Shown here piece after piece: positions 13,626 through 22,602 of a DNA stretch of 40,994 bases (within the stretch, counting starts at the first letter, position 1; every line of letters begins with the position of its first letter). Under the pieces are notes generated by a model. It worked only from the letters and a program-made list of their open reading frames with translations, ran no database searches and had not been told where the DNA came from. The position numbers and the translations under genes are program-made. This stretch comes from CALGLS01 sp047626155 (GTDB lineage: Bacteria > Bacteroidota > Bacteroidia > Chitinophagales > Saprospiraceae): NCBI GenBank assembly GCA_047626155.1, contig JBLHRR010000031.1, positions 1 through 40,994 of the forward strand, given 5' to 3'.

Positions 13626-15839
13626 TTATTCCTTCACAACCTTCTCTTCTAACAATAATTCCCCATCCAAAGAATAAACAGAAACATAATACATCCCCGC
13701 AGCTAAATCCTTCAGAGAAACCGAACGATCACTAGTCTCAAAACGCTTACAAATTTCTCCAATCATATTTGTGACCATAATTAATTTAGCGCCTTCCAAG
13801 TCCATATTCAATAGATCAGAAGTTGGATTTGGATAAACTTGCTTGTCCTCCAAAACATTCTCCTCCAAGCCGGAAATAATAAACGATTGCAACATCGCAT
13901 AAGCATCTATCTTTCCAAAACCCCAAATATTAGCATCAGGAGTATCAGTGGTATGCGTATCTTTTATGGCCGTGTCCCCCATCAATGTTATTAATTCAGC
14001 TGGCGTTGCTAGTGGATTTGCTTCTAAGAACAACGCAACAATTCCTGCAGTCATGGGTGCGGACATCGAGGTTCCACTAGACTCTCCAAAGTAGTAATCG
14101 TGCGCAGTGGAGGCATCTGTATATTTATGAACCACTAGGTTATAATTTGGACCACCTGGTGCGTAATTACTGTCAAAGGAATTCATGGCGGAAGCCAAGG
14201 TCATCCCCGGAGCGGTAATATCTGGCTTAGTTCTTCCATCCGTTGTTGGCCCTTTACTGGAGAAAGGACAAATTCTACTTGCTAAAACATACCCGCTATA
14301 AGACAAGTTCTGACCAGACAGATTGGTAAACGAAACCTTGGAAGCATAAGCGCCAACCGTAATAGCTGATTCGGTACAGCCCATCTCCCCTACGGTCATA
14401 TCATCATCTCCGGCGGTGGCTCCTGCCACACCATTGGTAACGAATTCACCGTAATAACCTCTCGATTCTAAGACATAGCCCATCCACACATTTACGGCTC
14501 CACTACTAGCTTTAACAGAGAGTCCTATATTGTCATTGGTTTTACTGTAAACATCCAAGAAGGCATGAGGCTTCCCGTTTATATCGGCGGAAACCGTACT
14601 TAGGTTAATGAAAAAAGTATCATTGTCAGAACCAATTAAAAACGTATCTATTGTAGAATTCTCGATACACATGAAATCAGTAGCAGCATTGTTATTTATT
14701 CCGTTGTAAGTTCCAAATTGAATGCAGAATGTTTCACCAGCATCTCCCCAGATGTCTATCCATGTTTTTTTATCGGCTAGGTTAGTATTAAAACTTACAA
14801 AACTTTGTAAGAGACTATCGGTGTTGGAGAATACCTTATTCAAGTGAAGATTTTGTCCTCCATTATTTCCTCCTGAAACTGTAAAAATTTTACCGGCTCC
14901 TGTCAGGTTATTAACCGCCTGACTAAACAATGAGCTTCCGTCATGAGGCCCAATGCTACAACCCCAACTTAGGTTAGCCACCGCTGGTTTACCTTGAGAA
15001 TCGGCGTAATCAAATATATAATTCAAGCCATCCACTATATCCGTCATACCAGTGTTATGCCATTGGTCTTGAGCCGGTGTAATACCCACCAGTACCAGAT
15101 CACTTTCATAGGCGACTCCTTTATATTCATCTCCATCGCCACCGAAACCAGACCCCGCTGCGATACCTGCTACATGAGATCCATGGGATTGCTCTGGATT
15201 ATCGGTTTGCTCTGCTATCATATCCATCGCATCTACGATCTCATGACCATAGCTATAACCTGAAGGAGGTGTTCCCGTTGATTTTTGTTCCCAGATTCTT
15301 TTAATTCTATAGTCGTTTCCGTCCACATCATAAAAGGTAGGATGCGTGTAATCGAACCCAACATCCAGAATACCGACTACGACATCTTTACCTGTAAAGG
15401 CCTGAGGCAGGTCCGTACCTTCATGAACCAAATCAACATTCGTTTTAGAACGCGCGACATCCATCGTAGAATAAATCGGTTGATCCAATTGTATAAAATC
15501 AATTCCGGATTCTAGGGAAGTAAAGGCCTCTACCCTATCAACAGGGATTTTTATCGTCCAAATATTTCCTGCTTTCGTTCCTACGAGAATACCTAAGTTC
15601 TCAAAATCGCTAGACACCAAATGGTCGTTGATTTTGACAAAGGCATTTACATACTTTTGATTTTCGATTTTAGAATAAACGAATTTTGAATTTATAGGAG
15701 CGGTAGCAAGTGACTCTGCAGCAAATAAATATTGGTTAGTCAGCGCTGACTGTTTGCCAATATTTTTATGAGGTGTTTGCGCCTGTATATTTAGACAAAA
15801 AAGTAGAAAGCTCAGGATTAGAAATCTTGTACTTTTCAT
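13626..15839 (-). CDS. Subtilisin-like S8 peptidase exported by T9SS
   Basis: The 737-residue product has a signal peptide (MKSTRFLILSFLLFCLNIQA). The catalytic triad is visible: Asp159 in VVVGILDVGFDYTHP, His222 in SHGSHVAGIAAGSG and Ser591 in ESSGTSMSAPMTAGI; Asn325 in VSGGNNGG is the likely oxyanion residue. A large insertion of about 170 residues (330-500) between the oxyanion Asn and the Ser resembles the beta-domain inserts of Bacteroidota extracellular subtilases. The last 75 residues (KQVYPNPTSDLLNMD ... AAGMYYVSVYSLDG) form a type A T9SS sorting domain. The protein should be released or surface-anchored and degrade extracellular protein. Gene is monocistronic with a clear terminator. 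Confidence 0.95.
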   Translation of the reverse strand: MKSTRFLILSFLLFCLNIQAQTPHKNIGKQSALTNQYLFAAESLATAPINSKFVYSKIENQKYVNAFVKINDHLVSSDFENLGILVGTKAGNIWTIKIPVDRVEAFTSLESGIDFIQLDQPIYSTMDVARSKTNVDLVHEGTDLPQAFTGKDVVVGILDVGFDYTHPTFYDVDGNDYRIKRIWEQKSTGTPPSGYSYGHEIVDAMDMIAEQTDNPEQSHGSHVAGIAAGSGFGGDGDEYKGVAYESDLVLVGITPAQDQWHNTGMTDIVDGLNYIFDYADSQGKPAVANLSWGCSIGPHDGSSLFSQAVNNLTGAGKIFTVSGGNNGGQNLHLNKVFSNTDSLLQSFVSFNTNLADKKTWIDIWGDAGETFCIQFGTYNGINNNAATDFMCIENSTIDTFLIGSDNDTFFINLSTVSADINGKPHAFLDVYSKTNDNIGLSVKASSGAVNVWMGYVLESRGYYGEFVTNGVAGATAGDDDMTVGEMGCTESAITVGAYASKVSFTNLSGQNLSYSGYVLASRICPFSSKGPTTDGRTKPDITAPGMTLASAMNSFDSNYAPGGPNYNLVVHKYTDASTAHDYYFGESSGTSMSAPMTAGIVALFLEANPLATPAELITLMGDTAIKDTHTTDTPDANIWGFGKIDAYAMLQSFIISGLEENVLEDKQVYPNPTSDLLNMDLEGAKLIMVTNMIGEICKRFETSDRSVSLKDLAAGMYYVSVYSLDGELLLEEKVVKE

Positions 15840-15896
15840 TAGATTTTATTTTATTTTATAAATTAGTTAAAGTGGAATGATCTTTTGTTTTCAGTG

Positions 15897-15926
15897 GAAT
15901 TCTTAATTGTTACAAATTAAGAATTC
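15897..15926. repeat. Perfect 12-bp palindrome upstream of the subtilase gene
   Basis: GAATTCTTAATT and AATTAAGAATTC are exact complements with a 6-nt centre GTTACA. It lies between the methyltransferase stop and the subtilase start, 58 bp upstream of the latter. No T-run follows on the minus strand, so a regulator-binding site is as likely as a terminator. Confidence 0.6.
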
Positions 15927-15964
15927 AAAGCTACAAATAGTTTTTAGCATTACGCAAATAATAA

Positions 15965-16705
15965 TCAACCCTTTCTCTCTGCCACCGCCACATAGGTTGG
16001 GAAGGCGTAAGAAGCGCGATCAATCATACTTTTCACTTCAAAACCATTCAATTGTAATAACAATATAATTTCATCTTTTGTGAACGTCCTGGGTTGTTCC
16101 TCATCTTCCGCAATCAATTGCCAGTCATTCCCTTCTTCGACATAAAAAGAGAAGTGCCAATTGAAATCCATTCCATTAACTAGGGCAGGCGACCAGATGC
16201 TTTCTCGTTTATAATTCTTTCCTTCAAACAGGGCTTCATGAATTATCTTTTTCTGAGGCGAAATCGAAGGAATAAAACGGTTAGCATCTATGAAATCAAA
16301 GCTCAGAATGCCAGTCGGAATTAAATTGTTACAAATACTTTTAAAACAAGACATTACATCTTTATTGGTCAGTAAGTAACTTACGGTCCTGGCAGTGATG
16401 ATGATGCTTTCCACTGGTTTTTCCAATTGAAAATTTCGCATATCCCCTTGGAGGAATTTACCATTTGGTATTTTCTTTTGGGCGATGTCAATCATTTCTT
16501 GGCTATAGTCCAATCCGGAATATTGGAATCCGTTTTTGGAAAATTTAGGCGCTAGGTTTCCGGTGCCGCTTCCTATTTCTAGTACTTCGCTTTTGCCGTA
16601 TTGTTGAAGGATATTTGAATAGAATTGGAACTCTTCCTCGTAGTCGATAAAGCTTTGGTACATGGCTTCGTAGATGGGTGCGAGGTTTTTGTAGAGGCTG
16701 GACAT
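15965..16705 (-). CDS. Class I SAM-dependent methyltransferase
   Basis: The 246-residue product has the SAM-binding motif I EVLEIGSGTGNLAPKFSK near residues 40-57, an acidic motif II region (YSGLDYSQEMIDIAQKK) and a motif III-like GKFLQGDMRNFQ. This places it in the Methyltransf_25/11 group of small-molecule methyltransferases. It has no signal peptide, so it is cytoplasmic. The substrate cannot be read from sequence. It stands alone between the subtilase and a divergent hypothetical gene. Confidence 0.85.
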   Translation of the reverse strand: MSSLYKNLAPIYEAMYQSFIDYEEEFQFYSNILQQYGKSEVLEIGSGTGNLAPKFSKNGFQYSGLDYSQEMIDIAQKKIPNGKFLQGDMRNFQLEKPVESIIITARTVSYLLTNKDVMSCFKSICNNLIPTGILSFDFIDANRFIPSISPQKKIIHEALFEGKNYKRESIWSPALVNGMDFNWHFSFYVEEGNDWQLIAEDEEQPRTFTKDEIILLLQLNGFEVKSMIDRASYAFPTYVAVAERKG

Positions 16706-16928
16706 GTGGCAGTGTGGTTTGTTTTTATAAAGTTAGCATTCCTAGGGCTACAAGTCAAGGGGAGCTTCTAGAGTCCAAGTTAAAGAAAAAGAAAGAACTA
16801 TTGTCTTTTTAAAACAACTACCTCCTCAAAATCACTTATCCTTACGTCGCTCCGTAACCATGAGAGGCAGCCTAACTCGACTAAAATATTTTCTTCTCAA
16901 CAATACAAACTACTTGTAGAATTTTTGT

Positions 16929-16936
16929 TATATTTG
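16929..16936 (+). promoter_or_regulatory. Putative -7 box TATATTTG
   Basis: Exact match to TAnnTTTG, 40 bp upstream of the ATG at 16977. No convincing -33 element. Confidence 0.5.
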
Positions 16937-16976
16937 AATGAAGGAGATTCTCAACGTATAACCATATAATTAATTT

Positions 16977-18032
16977 ATGAAAACTAACCCCTTGAAAAAT
17001 CAACAGTCCAGTCTTATTTTGTTACTCCTTTTAATTGCCTTTACATCCGCGAAGGCACAAACAGATTTTATTCCAGGTGTCCTAGTAAATATAGAGATGG
17101 ACACGCTACATGGGCTCATATTTCAAACAAATAAAAATGGCAATTTTTTGTTAGAATTCAAAAAATCGAAGGAAGAAAGGCCACAAGAATACCAAAAAAA
17201 TCAAGTTGTTTCCTATCGAATTATTGATGGAAATTACTTTGAAACAAAGACCGCTTTAATTAACAATAAAGAAGTAACAGGTTTCTTTAGATGTCAAGTT
17301 AAAGGTACTGTATCCCTTTATTCTTATATTGATGATCTAGGAAAAAACCACTTACTAATTTCAAAAGTCAGTTCAAACGACAGTACAGGATTAAATGTAC
17401 TTGAGATTGAAAATGAAATAGTCAACGTCCATGATGCTTGGGTTTCTAGCAGTGGCAAATTCAGTAAAAAAACAAAATCTTATGCTCGTGTACTAAGAAG
17501 GGCTCTTTTAGATTGTCCTGCTACTTTCCCTAAAATAAGTGATCTTTCTTTGACCATAGCCGCAATGAAAGATCTTTTGAAAGATTACTACGACTGTACT
17601 AGTGAGCAGTATGAAGTTTTCAAGGACAAGAAGGTTCGCGGCAAGCCAGCATTTGGTGCATACGGAGGAATAAATCGATTTAAAAATGCATACAATAGCA
17701 ATTGGAATTTCAATGGTGGAATCTATATGGATCTCTTTCTTGCTGGCAGGCATAAGCGGTTTTCAATCCAACCTCATATAGTCTACTCTGGTTTCGAAAC
17801 CACTGAAGAAGAAAACGGCGGAGTTATTCATTTTCCAGTATATTTAGCGAGCCATTTATTCCATGATCACTATCATATATTTGGCGCCATTGGCTATGAT
17901 ATAGGGCTCCGAGGAATTGCATTCTCCGTTGGTACCCGAATTAAAGTCAATAAAATTAAGATCAATGCCATTATTCAGTTCCGTAGCGGACCCTTCACAG
18001 GAATAGCTTTAACTACCGGTGTTTCTTTTTAG
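16977..18032 (+). CDS. Exported hypothetical protein with beta-barrel-like C-terminus
   Basis: The 351-residue product has a signal peptide (SSLILLLLLIAFTSAKAQ, cleavage near residue 28). The first half contains the motif VNIEMDTLHGLIFQTNKNG, resembling small beta domains in uncharacterised Bacteroidota exported proteins. The second half (about 220-351) has alternating strands such as FGAYGGINRFKNAYNSNWNF, FSIQPHIVYSGFE and GIALTTGVSF, suggesting an outer-membrane barrel ending in Phe. No named family recognised. Its own promoter is likely; the upstream neighbour is divergent. Confidence 0.7.
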   Translation: MKTNPLKNQQSSLILLLLLIAFTSAKAQTDFIPGVLVNIEMDTLHGLIFQTNKNGNFLLEFKKSKEERPQEYQKNQVVSYRIIDGNYFETKTALINNKEVTGFFRCQVKGTVSLYSYIDDLGKNHLLISKVSSNDSTGLNVLEIENEIVNVHDAWVSSSGKFSKKTKSYARVLRRALLDCPATFPKISDLSLTIAAMKDLLKDYYDCTSEQYEVFKDKKVRGKPAFGAYGGINRFKNAYNSNWNFNGGIYMDLFLAGRHKRFSIQPHIVYSGFETTEEENGGVIHFPVYLASHLFHDHYHIFGAIGYDIGLRGIAFSVGTRIKVNKIKINAIIQFRSGPFTGIALTTGVSF

Positions 18033-18281
18033 AGGCGATGTAATAATGGGTTTGAAAAATATTATCATTGGAATTGGAGGGGTGAAATAAATATTTTGAT
18101 ATTTGAAGACAAGTAGAATTTAATTTGAACTTTTAAAAACAGACAATTCTCTTACTTCGTTTTCTATGATGGGACATATTCCAACTTTTGAACCATCCGT
18201 GTAAGTGGTGATAATTCCCATAGATCATATCAGGTAACAATTGACCAATCTGGAAAGTAATTCATCTGGTGGAAATCGCCA
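18033..18281. other. Intergenic stretch without visible features
   Basis: AT-rich sequence with no ORF, repeat or clear hairpin. A near -7 box (GATATTTG, about 18098) is present but weak. Confidence 0.3.
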
Positions 18282-18581
18282 ATGTCGGAACAATTCATTA
18301 CCGCTTTCAACTCTAACGTTTTCTTTAACATTGACAGAATCGTTGACTACACAGAGCTAAGCGCCTTAATCGTATTATACTTTTGCAACAATGTAAATAC
18401 AAAATATCCAACAACAAATTACGCCTTTGCTTTAAAGTACGCTGTAGTCGCCATCAGCCTTTTCTCCTTTATTGCCACATCCATGTCCCCACCCTATCCG
18501 TTACCTCCGGAAGGAGATGTCGCCATCAATAAAACTTATAAAATAAAGATTCGTAAGGAGATCATTAGAGCAATACGTTAG
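18282..18581 (+). CDS. Small hypothetical protein (99 aa)
   Basis: The frame contains one hydrophobic stretch (FALKYAVVAISLFSFIATSM, about 50-69) followed by SPPYPLPPEGDVAINKTYKI. The second part looks like a real mature segment of a small exported protein, so the true start may be internal, just before the hydrophobic stretch. It converges with the NOS gene, whose stop is at 18584. Not recognised. Confidence 0.4.
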   Translation: MSEQFITAFNSNVFFNIDRIVDYTELSALIVLYFCNNVNTKYPTTNYAFALKYAVVAISLFSFIATSMSPPYPLPPEGDVAINKTYKIKIRKEIIRAIR

Positions 18582-18583
18582 TG

Positions 18584-19651
18584 CTAAGTCAGGTAATTAG
18601 GCAATTTTACTTCCGGGCTTAAACCCTCATGAAAAACATCTGTAGTTGAACCTGCTGTTGGCGGTATCAACCAAGCCCACTCTCCTGTCACTTCACGGCC
18701 TATTGCAGATTCTTGCTTCATAAATTGCATGAATTGTTCTACCGCCGTATGATGATCTACGATCTTCGCGCCAGCGTTTTCATAAGAATAATAGACCGCC
18801 TCATTAAGAACTAATAAAGCGCGCTCTTTCCAAAAAGGAGACTTTGTATCTAAATTTAAACGCGCTGCAATTACGGGCAAGATGTTATATCTGCTCTTGT
18901 CTCCAAAGTTTCGTGTAGCAACTTCATCTAACATATACCATCCATTAAATGGGCTTGCTGGATACATAACACCTCCAATATCTAAGTTCATATTTGAAAT
19001 AACTGGTAATTTATACCACTTCAAACCAATCTCTTCAAACCAACCATATTCAGGATGTGCAATTGAAATCTCAGTAACTAGTGCTTTAGGAAGTTGATGG
19101 TATTTATCCGGCCCATCATTGATGCTGTAGACAACGGGCAATTGATCAAAGGGAGTTCCCTCTCCTTTCCACCCAAGAGACTCGCAGTGTTTTGTAAGTT
19201 CTAAATGAGAAGGATCACCAATAATTTTATCGTCTACTTCGTATCCAGCATACATGATCAACGTATAGTTTTTGATCTTAAAAACTGGTGCAAGCGTATT
19301 GTTAGCGAAAGGAGGATATATAGATATGATGCTTCTGATTTTATCGCCATTATCAGCAGCTTTAAGATGTTCGTGCAAAGCATTTATAAAACCTTCTTCA
19401 TTCCTTATTCCTCTGCAATCAAAAATTTTAAGCGTTTTCCAGAATAGCCTTCCGATACATCGATTACTATTACGCCAGGCTACTTTAGCTCCATAACTTA
19501 ATTCTTCATAAGTATGCGCATAGGTGCCCGTCCTTTCAATCTCTAACTGGATTTCAGCCCACCTTTGATCCATTCCTTCTTTACCCGTCTCTACATAGTA
19601 CAGTTGAATAAAAGCTTTAGCCTGTTCTAATACTTCACCTCTCAATTTCAT
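18584..19651 (-). CDS. nos: Bacterial nitric oxide synthase, oxygenase domain only
   Basis: From ATG 19651 the product is 355 residues, the usual size of stand-alone bacterial NOS oxygenases. The heme thiolate motif is AWRNSNRCIGRLFW (Cys65). The substrate-arginine site is PFNGWYMLDEVATRNFGD, with the binding Glu at 243. The pterin/dimer region EWAWLIPPTAGSTTDVFH is near the C-terminus. The enzyme oxidises L-arginine to citrulline and NO. No reductase domain is fused or adjacent, so electrons must come from a separate flavodoxin or ferredoxin system, as in Bacillus. The gene follows pyrF by 44 bp on the same strand, so it may be co-transcribed. Full conservation of the key residues suggests an active enzyme. 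Confidence 0.95.
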   Translation of the reverse strand: MKLRGEVLEQAKAFIQLYYVETGKEGMDQRWAEIQLEIERTGTYAHTYEELSYGAKVAWRNSNRCIGRLFWKTLKIFDCRGIRNEEGFINALHEHLKAADNGDKIRSIISIYPPFANNTLAPVFKIKNYTLIMYAGYEVDDKIIGDPSHLELTKHCESLGWKGEGTPFDQLPVVYSINDGPDKYHQLPKALVTEISIAHPEYGWFEEIGLKWYKLPVISNMNLDIGGVMYPASPFNGWYMLDEVATRNFGDKSRYNILPVIAARLNLDTKSPFWKERALLVLNEAVYYSYENAGAKIVDHHTAVEQFMQFMKQESAIGREVTGEWAWLIPPTAGSTTDVFHEGLSPEVKLPNYLT

Positions 19652-19695
19652 AATCAATAACAATTCTTTTCCTGAAAAAATATTTGAATTTCACC

Positions 19696-20505
19696 CTAGC
19701 CCAACAATCCCCCCATCTCCCCAGTAATCCCCGCAGCCACAGAACCAGCCGAAACAGCAAAGCCCTCAAAGTCACCCCCTGCATAAATAATCCCCCTAGA
19801 ACTATTCACCAACAATCCACAATCCTTATTCAAACCGTACTCCGACAATTTACCCAAGTCACCACCCTGCGCACCAACACCCGGCACCAACAAAAAGTGA
19901 TCCGGCGCAATTCGTCTAATGTCCTGCATTCTCTCCGGATGCGTTGCTCCAACTACAAACATCAAATTATCAGGGCTCCCCCAGGTCATAGCGGTTCGCA
20001 TCACCTTTTCGTAAAGCGGCACCCCATTATCCTGTGGCGTCATTTGAAAATCCTGGCTTCCTTTATTAGAAGTCAAGGCAAGAAGGATGACCCATTTATT
20101 TTCAAATTCCAAAAAAGGTTTTACAGAATCTATCCCCATATAAGGAGCGACAGTCACTGCATCAAAATTCAAGGTTTCAAAAAAAGCTTTGGCGTACAAA
20201 GAAGAGGTATTTCCTATATCCCCACGCTTCGCATCTGCAATAGTGAAAATATCATCCGGAATATAATCCAACGTTTTTTCAAGTGACTCCCAGCCCTTGG
20301 AGCCGAGTGCTTCGTAGAAGGCGATATTGGGTTTGTAAGCCACACAATGATCCTTAGTGGCGTCAATAATTTGTTTATTGAATTCGAAGATGGGATCTTC
20401 AGCAGAGCGGAGGTGTTTCGGAATTCGGTTGATGTCGGTATCAAGACCTACACAAAGGTAGCTTCCTTTTTTGTTGATTTGCTCAACTAGAGATTTACGA
20501 GTCAT
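19696..20505 (-). CDS. pyrF: Orotidine 5'-phosphate decarboxylase
   Basis: The 269-residue product contains KGSYLCVGLDTDINRIPKHL near the N-terminus and the catalytic block IADAKRGDIGNTSSLYAKAF (about 89-108) with the Lys-Asp pair. FLLVPGVGAQGGDLG follows in the phosphate-binding region. The length and motif layout fit the longer type 2 OMP decarboxylases. It makes UMP from OMP, the last step of pyrimidine synthesis, in the cytoplasm. It sits upstream of nos on the same strand. Confidence 0.95.
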   Translation of the reverse strand: MTRKSLVEQINKKGSYLCVGLDTDINRIPKHLRSAEDPIFEFNKQIIDATKDHCVAYKPNIAFYEALGSKGWESLEKTLDYIPDDIFTIADAKRGDIGNTSSLYAKAFFETLNFDAVTVAPYMGIDSVKPFLEFENKWVILLALTSNKGSQDFQMTPQDNGVPLYEKVMRTAMTWGSPDNLMFVVGATHPERMQDIRRIAPDHFLLVPGVGAQGGDLGKLSEYGLNKDCGLLVNSSRGIIYAGGDFEGFAVSAGSVAAGITGEMGGLLG

Positions 20506-20534
20506 TTTGTAATAGTATTGTTTGTTTTAACGGA

Positions 20535-20590
20535 AACGGCGCAACGTCAAGCTATGATTTCTTCAATCGTTTACTTATCGTTGCGCCGTT
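20535..20590. repeat. Inverted repeat AACGGCGCAACG / CGTTGCGCCGTT
   Basis: Exact 12-bp arms at 20535-20546 and 20579-20590 enclose a 32-nt loop, just upstream of pyrF. The right arm occurs identically at 28044-28055 and 31289-31300. Confidence 0.65.
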
Positions 20591-20821
20591 ATTTTATTTT
20601 TTCATTCCAGGATGACCATTTCAAAAGGAAACTTAGTTACCCCTGCCCCTAAAGGGGAGTTACATCTCGGTAGAATTAGAGGCTTGGTTGACCAGCTCTA
20701 CTTTAGTGGGTTTTGAAAAAAGCTATTAATCAAAAACTCATACATGGGAATCACGTTAGAAGGTTTTGATTTTAACCAGCCCGACTGCGGCGGCGTGCGA
20801 GTTGACATTATAATTTAGATT
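20591..20821. repeat. Intergenic region with GC-rich repeat CCCCTGCCCCTAAAGGGGAG
   Basis: The 20-mer at 20640-20659 is nearly the same as 10311-10330. No gene or terminator is otherwise evident between pyrF and the NifU-like gene. Confidence 0.45.
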
Positions 20822-21082
20822 TTAAATTGTAATCCCATTCACTGCCTCCACATTCCTTATACCCGGCACTTTCGAACGGATACTCTGCTCAATTCCGGCA
20901 CGCATCGTCATGGTCGACATATTGCAGTTTACACAATTGCCCATCCACTTTACCATAACATCCATCTCCTCAGTGATTTCCACCAATTCCACATTTCCAC
21001 CATCCACTTCAAGGTGAGGACGTACATCATCCAATGCATTTTCCACTTTCTGGATTAATTCTTCTTTTTCTTCTACAGACAT
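20822..21082 (-). CDS. NifU C-terminal-domain Fe-S scaffold protein
   Basis: The 86-residue product is a single NifU-C (Nfu) domain. It has NALDDVRPHLEVDGGNVELV near the N-terminus and the cluster-binding CxxC in MGNCVNCNMSTMTMRAGIE (about residues 49-52). Such proteins carry or deliver Fe-S clusters in the cytoplasm. It lies downstream of mrp, another Fe-S carrier, on the same strand, separated by 270 bp with a hairpin. Confidence 0.92.
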   Translation of the reverse strand: MSVEEKEELIQKVENALDDVRPHLEVDGGNVELVEITEEMDVMVKWMGNCVNCNMSTMTMRAGIEQSIRSKVPGIRNVEAVNGITI

Positions 21083-21173
21083 AATTGATCTGGTTTTATA
21101 TAGTACTAAGTAATAGATTTTATGGTGAAATATTTTGTACAGAAATCAAATAGATAATTTTTGTCAGAACGAA

Positions 21174-21240
21174 GCTCTTTTTTGAGTTCGTAGCCTTAGC
21201 TACGGGCGAACAAAAAGCTGAGTACTGGCGAGAATTAGCA
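21174..21240. repeat. Long imperfect hairpin between mrp and the NifU-like gene
   Basis: AGCTCTTTTTTGAGTTCGTAGC pairs imperfectly with GCTACGGGCGAACAAAAAGCT around a CTTA loop. The stem includes TAGC/GCTA and GTTCG/CGAAC with a short bulge. The sequence then reads in one frame as AEYWRELAFEDIQTILE and a stop, so it may be a relic of coding DNA. Confidence 0.4.
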
Positions 21241-21354
21241 TTTGAGGACATACAAACTATTTTGGAATAAAACCTAATGTAAAGATACAGATTTTTTAGT
21301 TCTTCGTCATGCGATGTTTGAGGGCTGATCCACCGTGATCTCCCCTTTTAATCA

Positions 21355-22476
21355 TCAGTTTATCATTTCCACCTTCTCACTTGGTCCCTTATCTCTGTTC
21401 CGCTTTTCAATACTAGCAACCGTCGCTTTCGCCACCGCCATAAAGGCCTTCGCATTATCCGCTTCAGGATTAAGCATCACCGGCTTCCCTTCATCCGCTC
21501 CTTCTCTAACCGATTGAATTAAAGGTATTTGCCCCAACAAAGGAGCCTTAGCCATCACCGCCAATTTATCACCGCCACCTTCTCCAAAAATGTAGTATTT
21601 ATTGTCTGGCAATTCTTCAGGCGTAAACCAACTCATGTTTTCTACCACCCCAAGAATCGGTACATTAATATTTGGCAACATAAACATACTCATTGCCTTA
21701 ATCGCATCTGCCACCGCTACATCCTGAGGAGTCGTAACGATTATAGCACCGGTTACGGGAACCGTTTGCACTAAAGTCAATTGAATATCACCGGTCCCAG
21801 GAGGAAGATCAATAATGAGGTAATCCAATTCAGGCCAGATACATTCGTTGAAAAACTGCTTAATAATGGCTCCTAATCTAGGTCCTCGCAATACAACCGC
21901 CTGCTCCGGCTCAATGATAAAACCGATAGACATCAGAGAAATGCCATGAGCCATCAAAGGAACCAATCGCGCTTGTCCGTACACCTCCTGCACCTTAGGT
22001 CTTTGTCCCTGCAAACCAAACATCGTTGGAATGGAAGGGCCATATAAATCCGCATCCATCAAACCAACTCTTGCTCCAGTTGCTTTCAAACCCAATGCAA
22101 GATTGGAAGCTACTGTAGATTTTCCAACACCACCTTTCCCAGATGCCACCGCAATAATGTTCTTAATGTGTGGAACGGACCCTTTTGGCTTTGGTGGAGC
22201 GGCAGAACCAGCAGGCGCTTTCGGCTTTGCAGCAGCACCAGCCGTACCCGTATGTACATTGACCACTGCTTGTGGATAGACCTCTTGAACGGCAGCAATA
22301 CAAGCAAAATTCAATTCTGATTTAGATGGGTAGTCCATTTTGGGCAACTCCAGCGTGAAGTTTACGTTATTCCCTTCCACTTTAAAGTCGCAAAGCATAT
22401 TCATGCTAATGATGTCCTGGCCAGTAACCGGATCTTTGACTTTAGAGAGCGCTTCTACTATTTTTAATTTATCCAT
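21355..22476 (-). CDS. mrp: Mrp/ApbC-family Fe-S cluster carrier ATPase
   Basis: The 373-residue product has an N-terminal MIP18/DUF59 domain (about 1-85, VKDPVTGQDIISMNMLCDF), an Ala/Pro/Lys linker and a P-loop ATPase with the deviant Walker A ASGKGGVGKSTVASNLALGL (about 112-131). LMDADLYGPSIPTMFGL and YLIIDLPPGTGDIQLTLVQT follow, diagnostic of the Mrp/NBP35 group. It binds and transfers Fe-S clusters in an ATP-dependent way in the cytoplasm. Divergent from the RibF fusion gene and upstream of the NifU-like gene. Confidence 0.95.
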   Translation of the reverse strand: MDKLKIVEALSKVKDPVTGQDIISMNMLCDFKVEGNNVNFTLELPKMDYPSKSELNFACIAAVQEVYPQAVVNVHTGTAGAAAKPKAPAGSAAPPKPKGSVPHIKNIIAVASGKGGVGKSTVASNLALGLKATGARVGLMDADLYGPSIPTMFGLQGQRPKVQEVYGQARLVPLMAHGISLMSIGFIIEPEQAVVLRGPRLGAIIKQFFNECIWPELDYLIIDLPPGTGDIQLTLVQTVPVTGAIIVTTPQDVAVADAIKAMSMFMLPNINVPILGVVENMSWFTPEELPDNKYYIFGEGGGDKLAVMAKAPLLGQIPLIQSVREGADEGKPVMLNPEADNAKAFMAVAKATVASIEKRNRDKGPSEKVEMIN

Positions 22477-22586
22477 TTTCTATTCGTTGGTTTTAACGAA
22501 GGCGAATGTACGACTATCAATTCAAGGTACAAAACAATCTAAAAAATCAATGGTTTAGAAAATGACCGAATAGTTAAAAACTTCCT

Positions 22587-22594
22587 TACATTTG
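22587..22594 (+). promoter_or_regulatory. Putative -7 box TACATTTG
   Basis: Exact TAnnTTTG match, 8 bp before the ATG at 22603, implying a very short leader. No clear -33 box. Confidence 0.5.
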
Positions 22595-22602
22595 CGCTTG
22601 AT

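Noticed and set aside
19684..20286. 200-aa plus-strand ORF opposite pyrF
   Set aside because: Antisense shadow of pyrF, with the Ser/Thr/Arg/His-rich composition typical of shadow frames.
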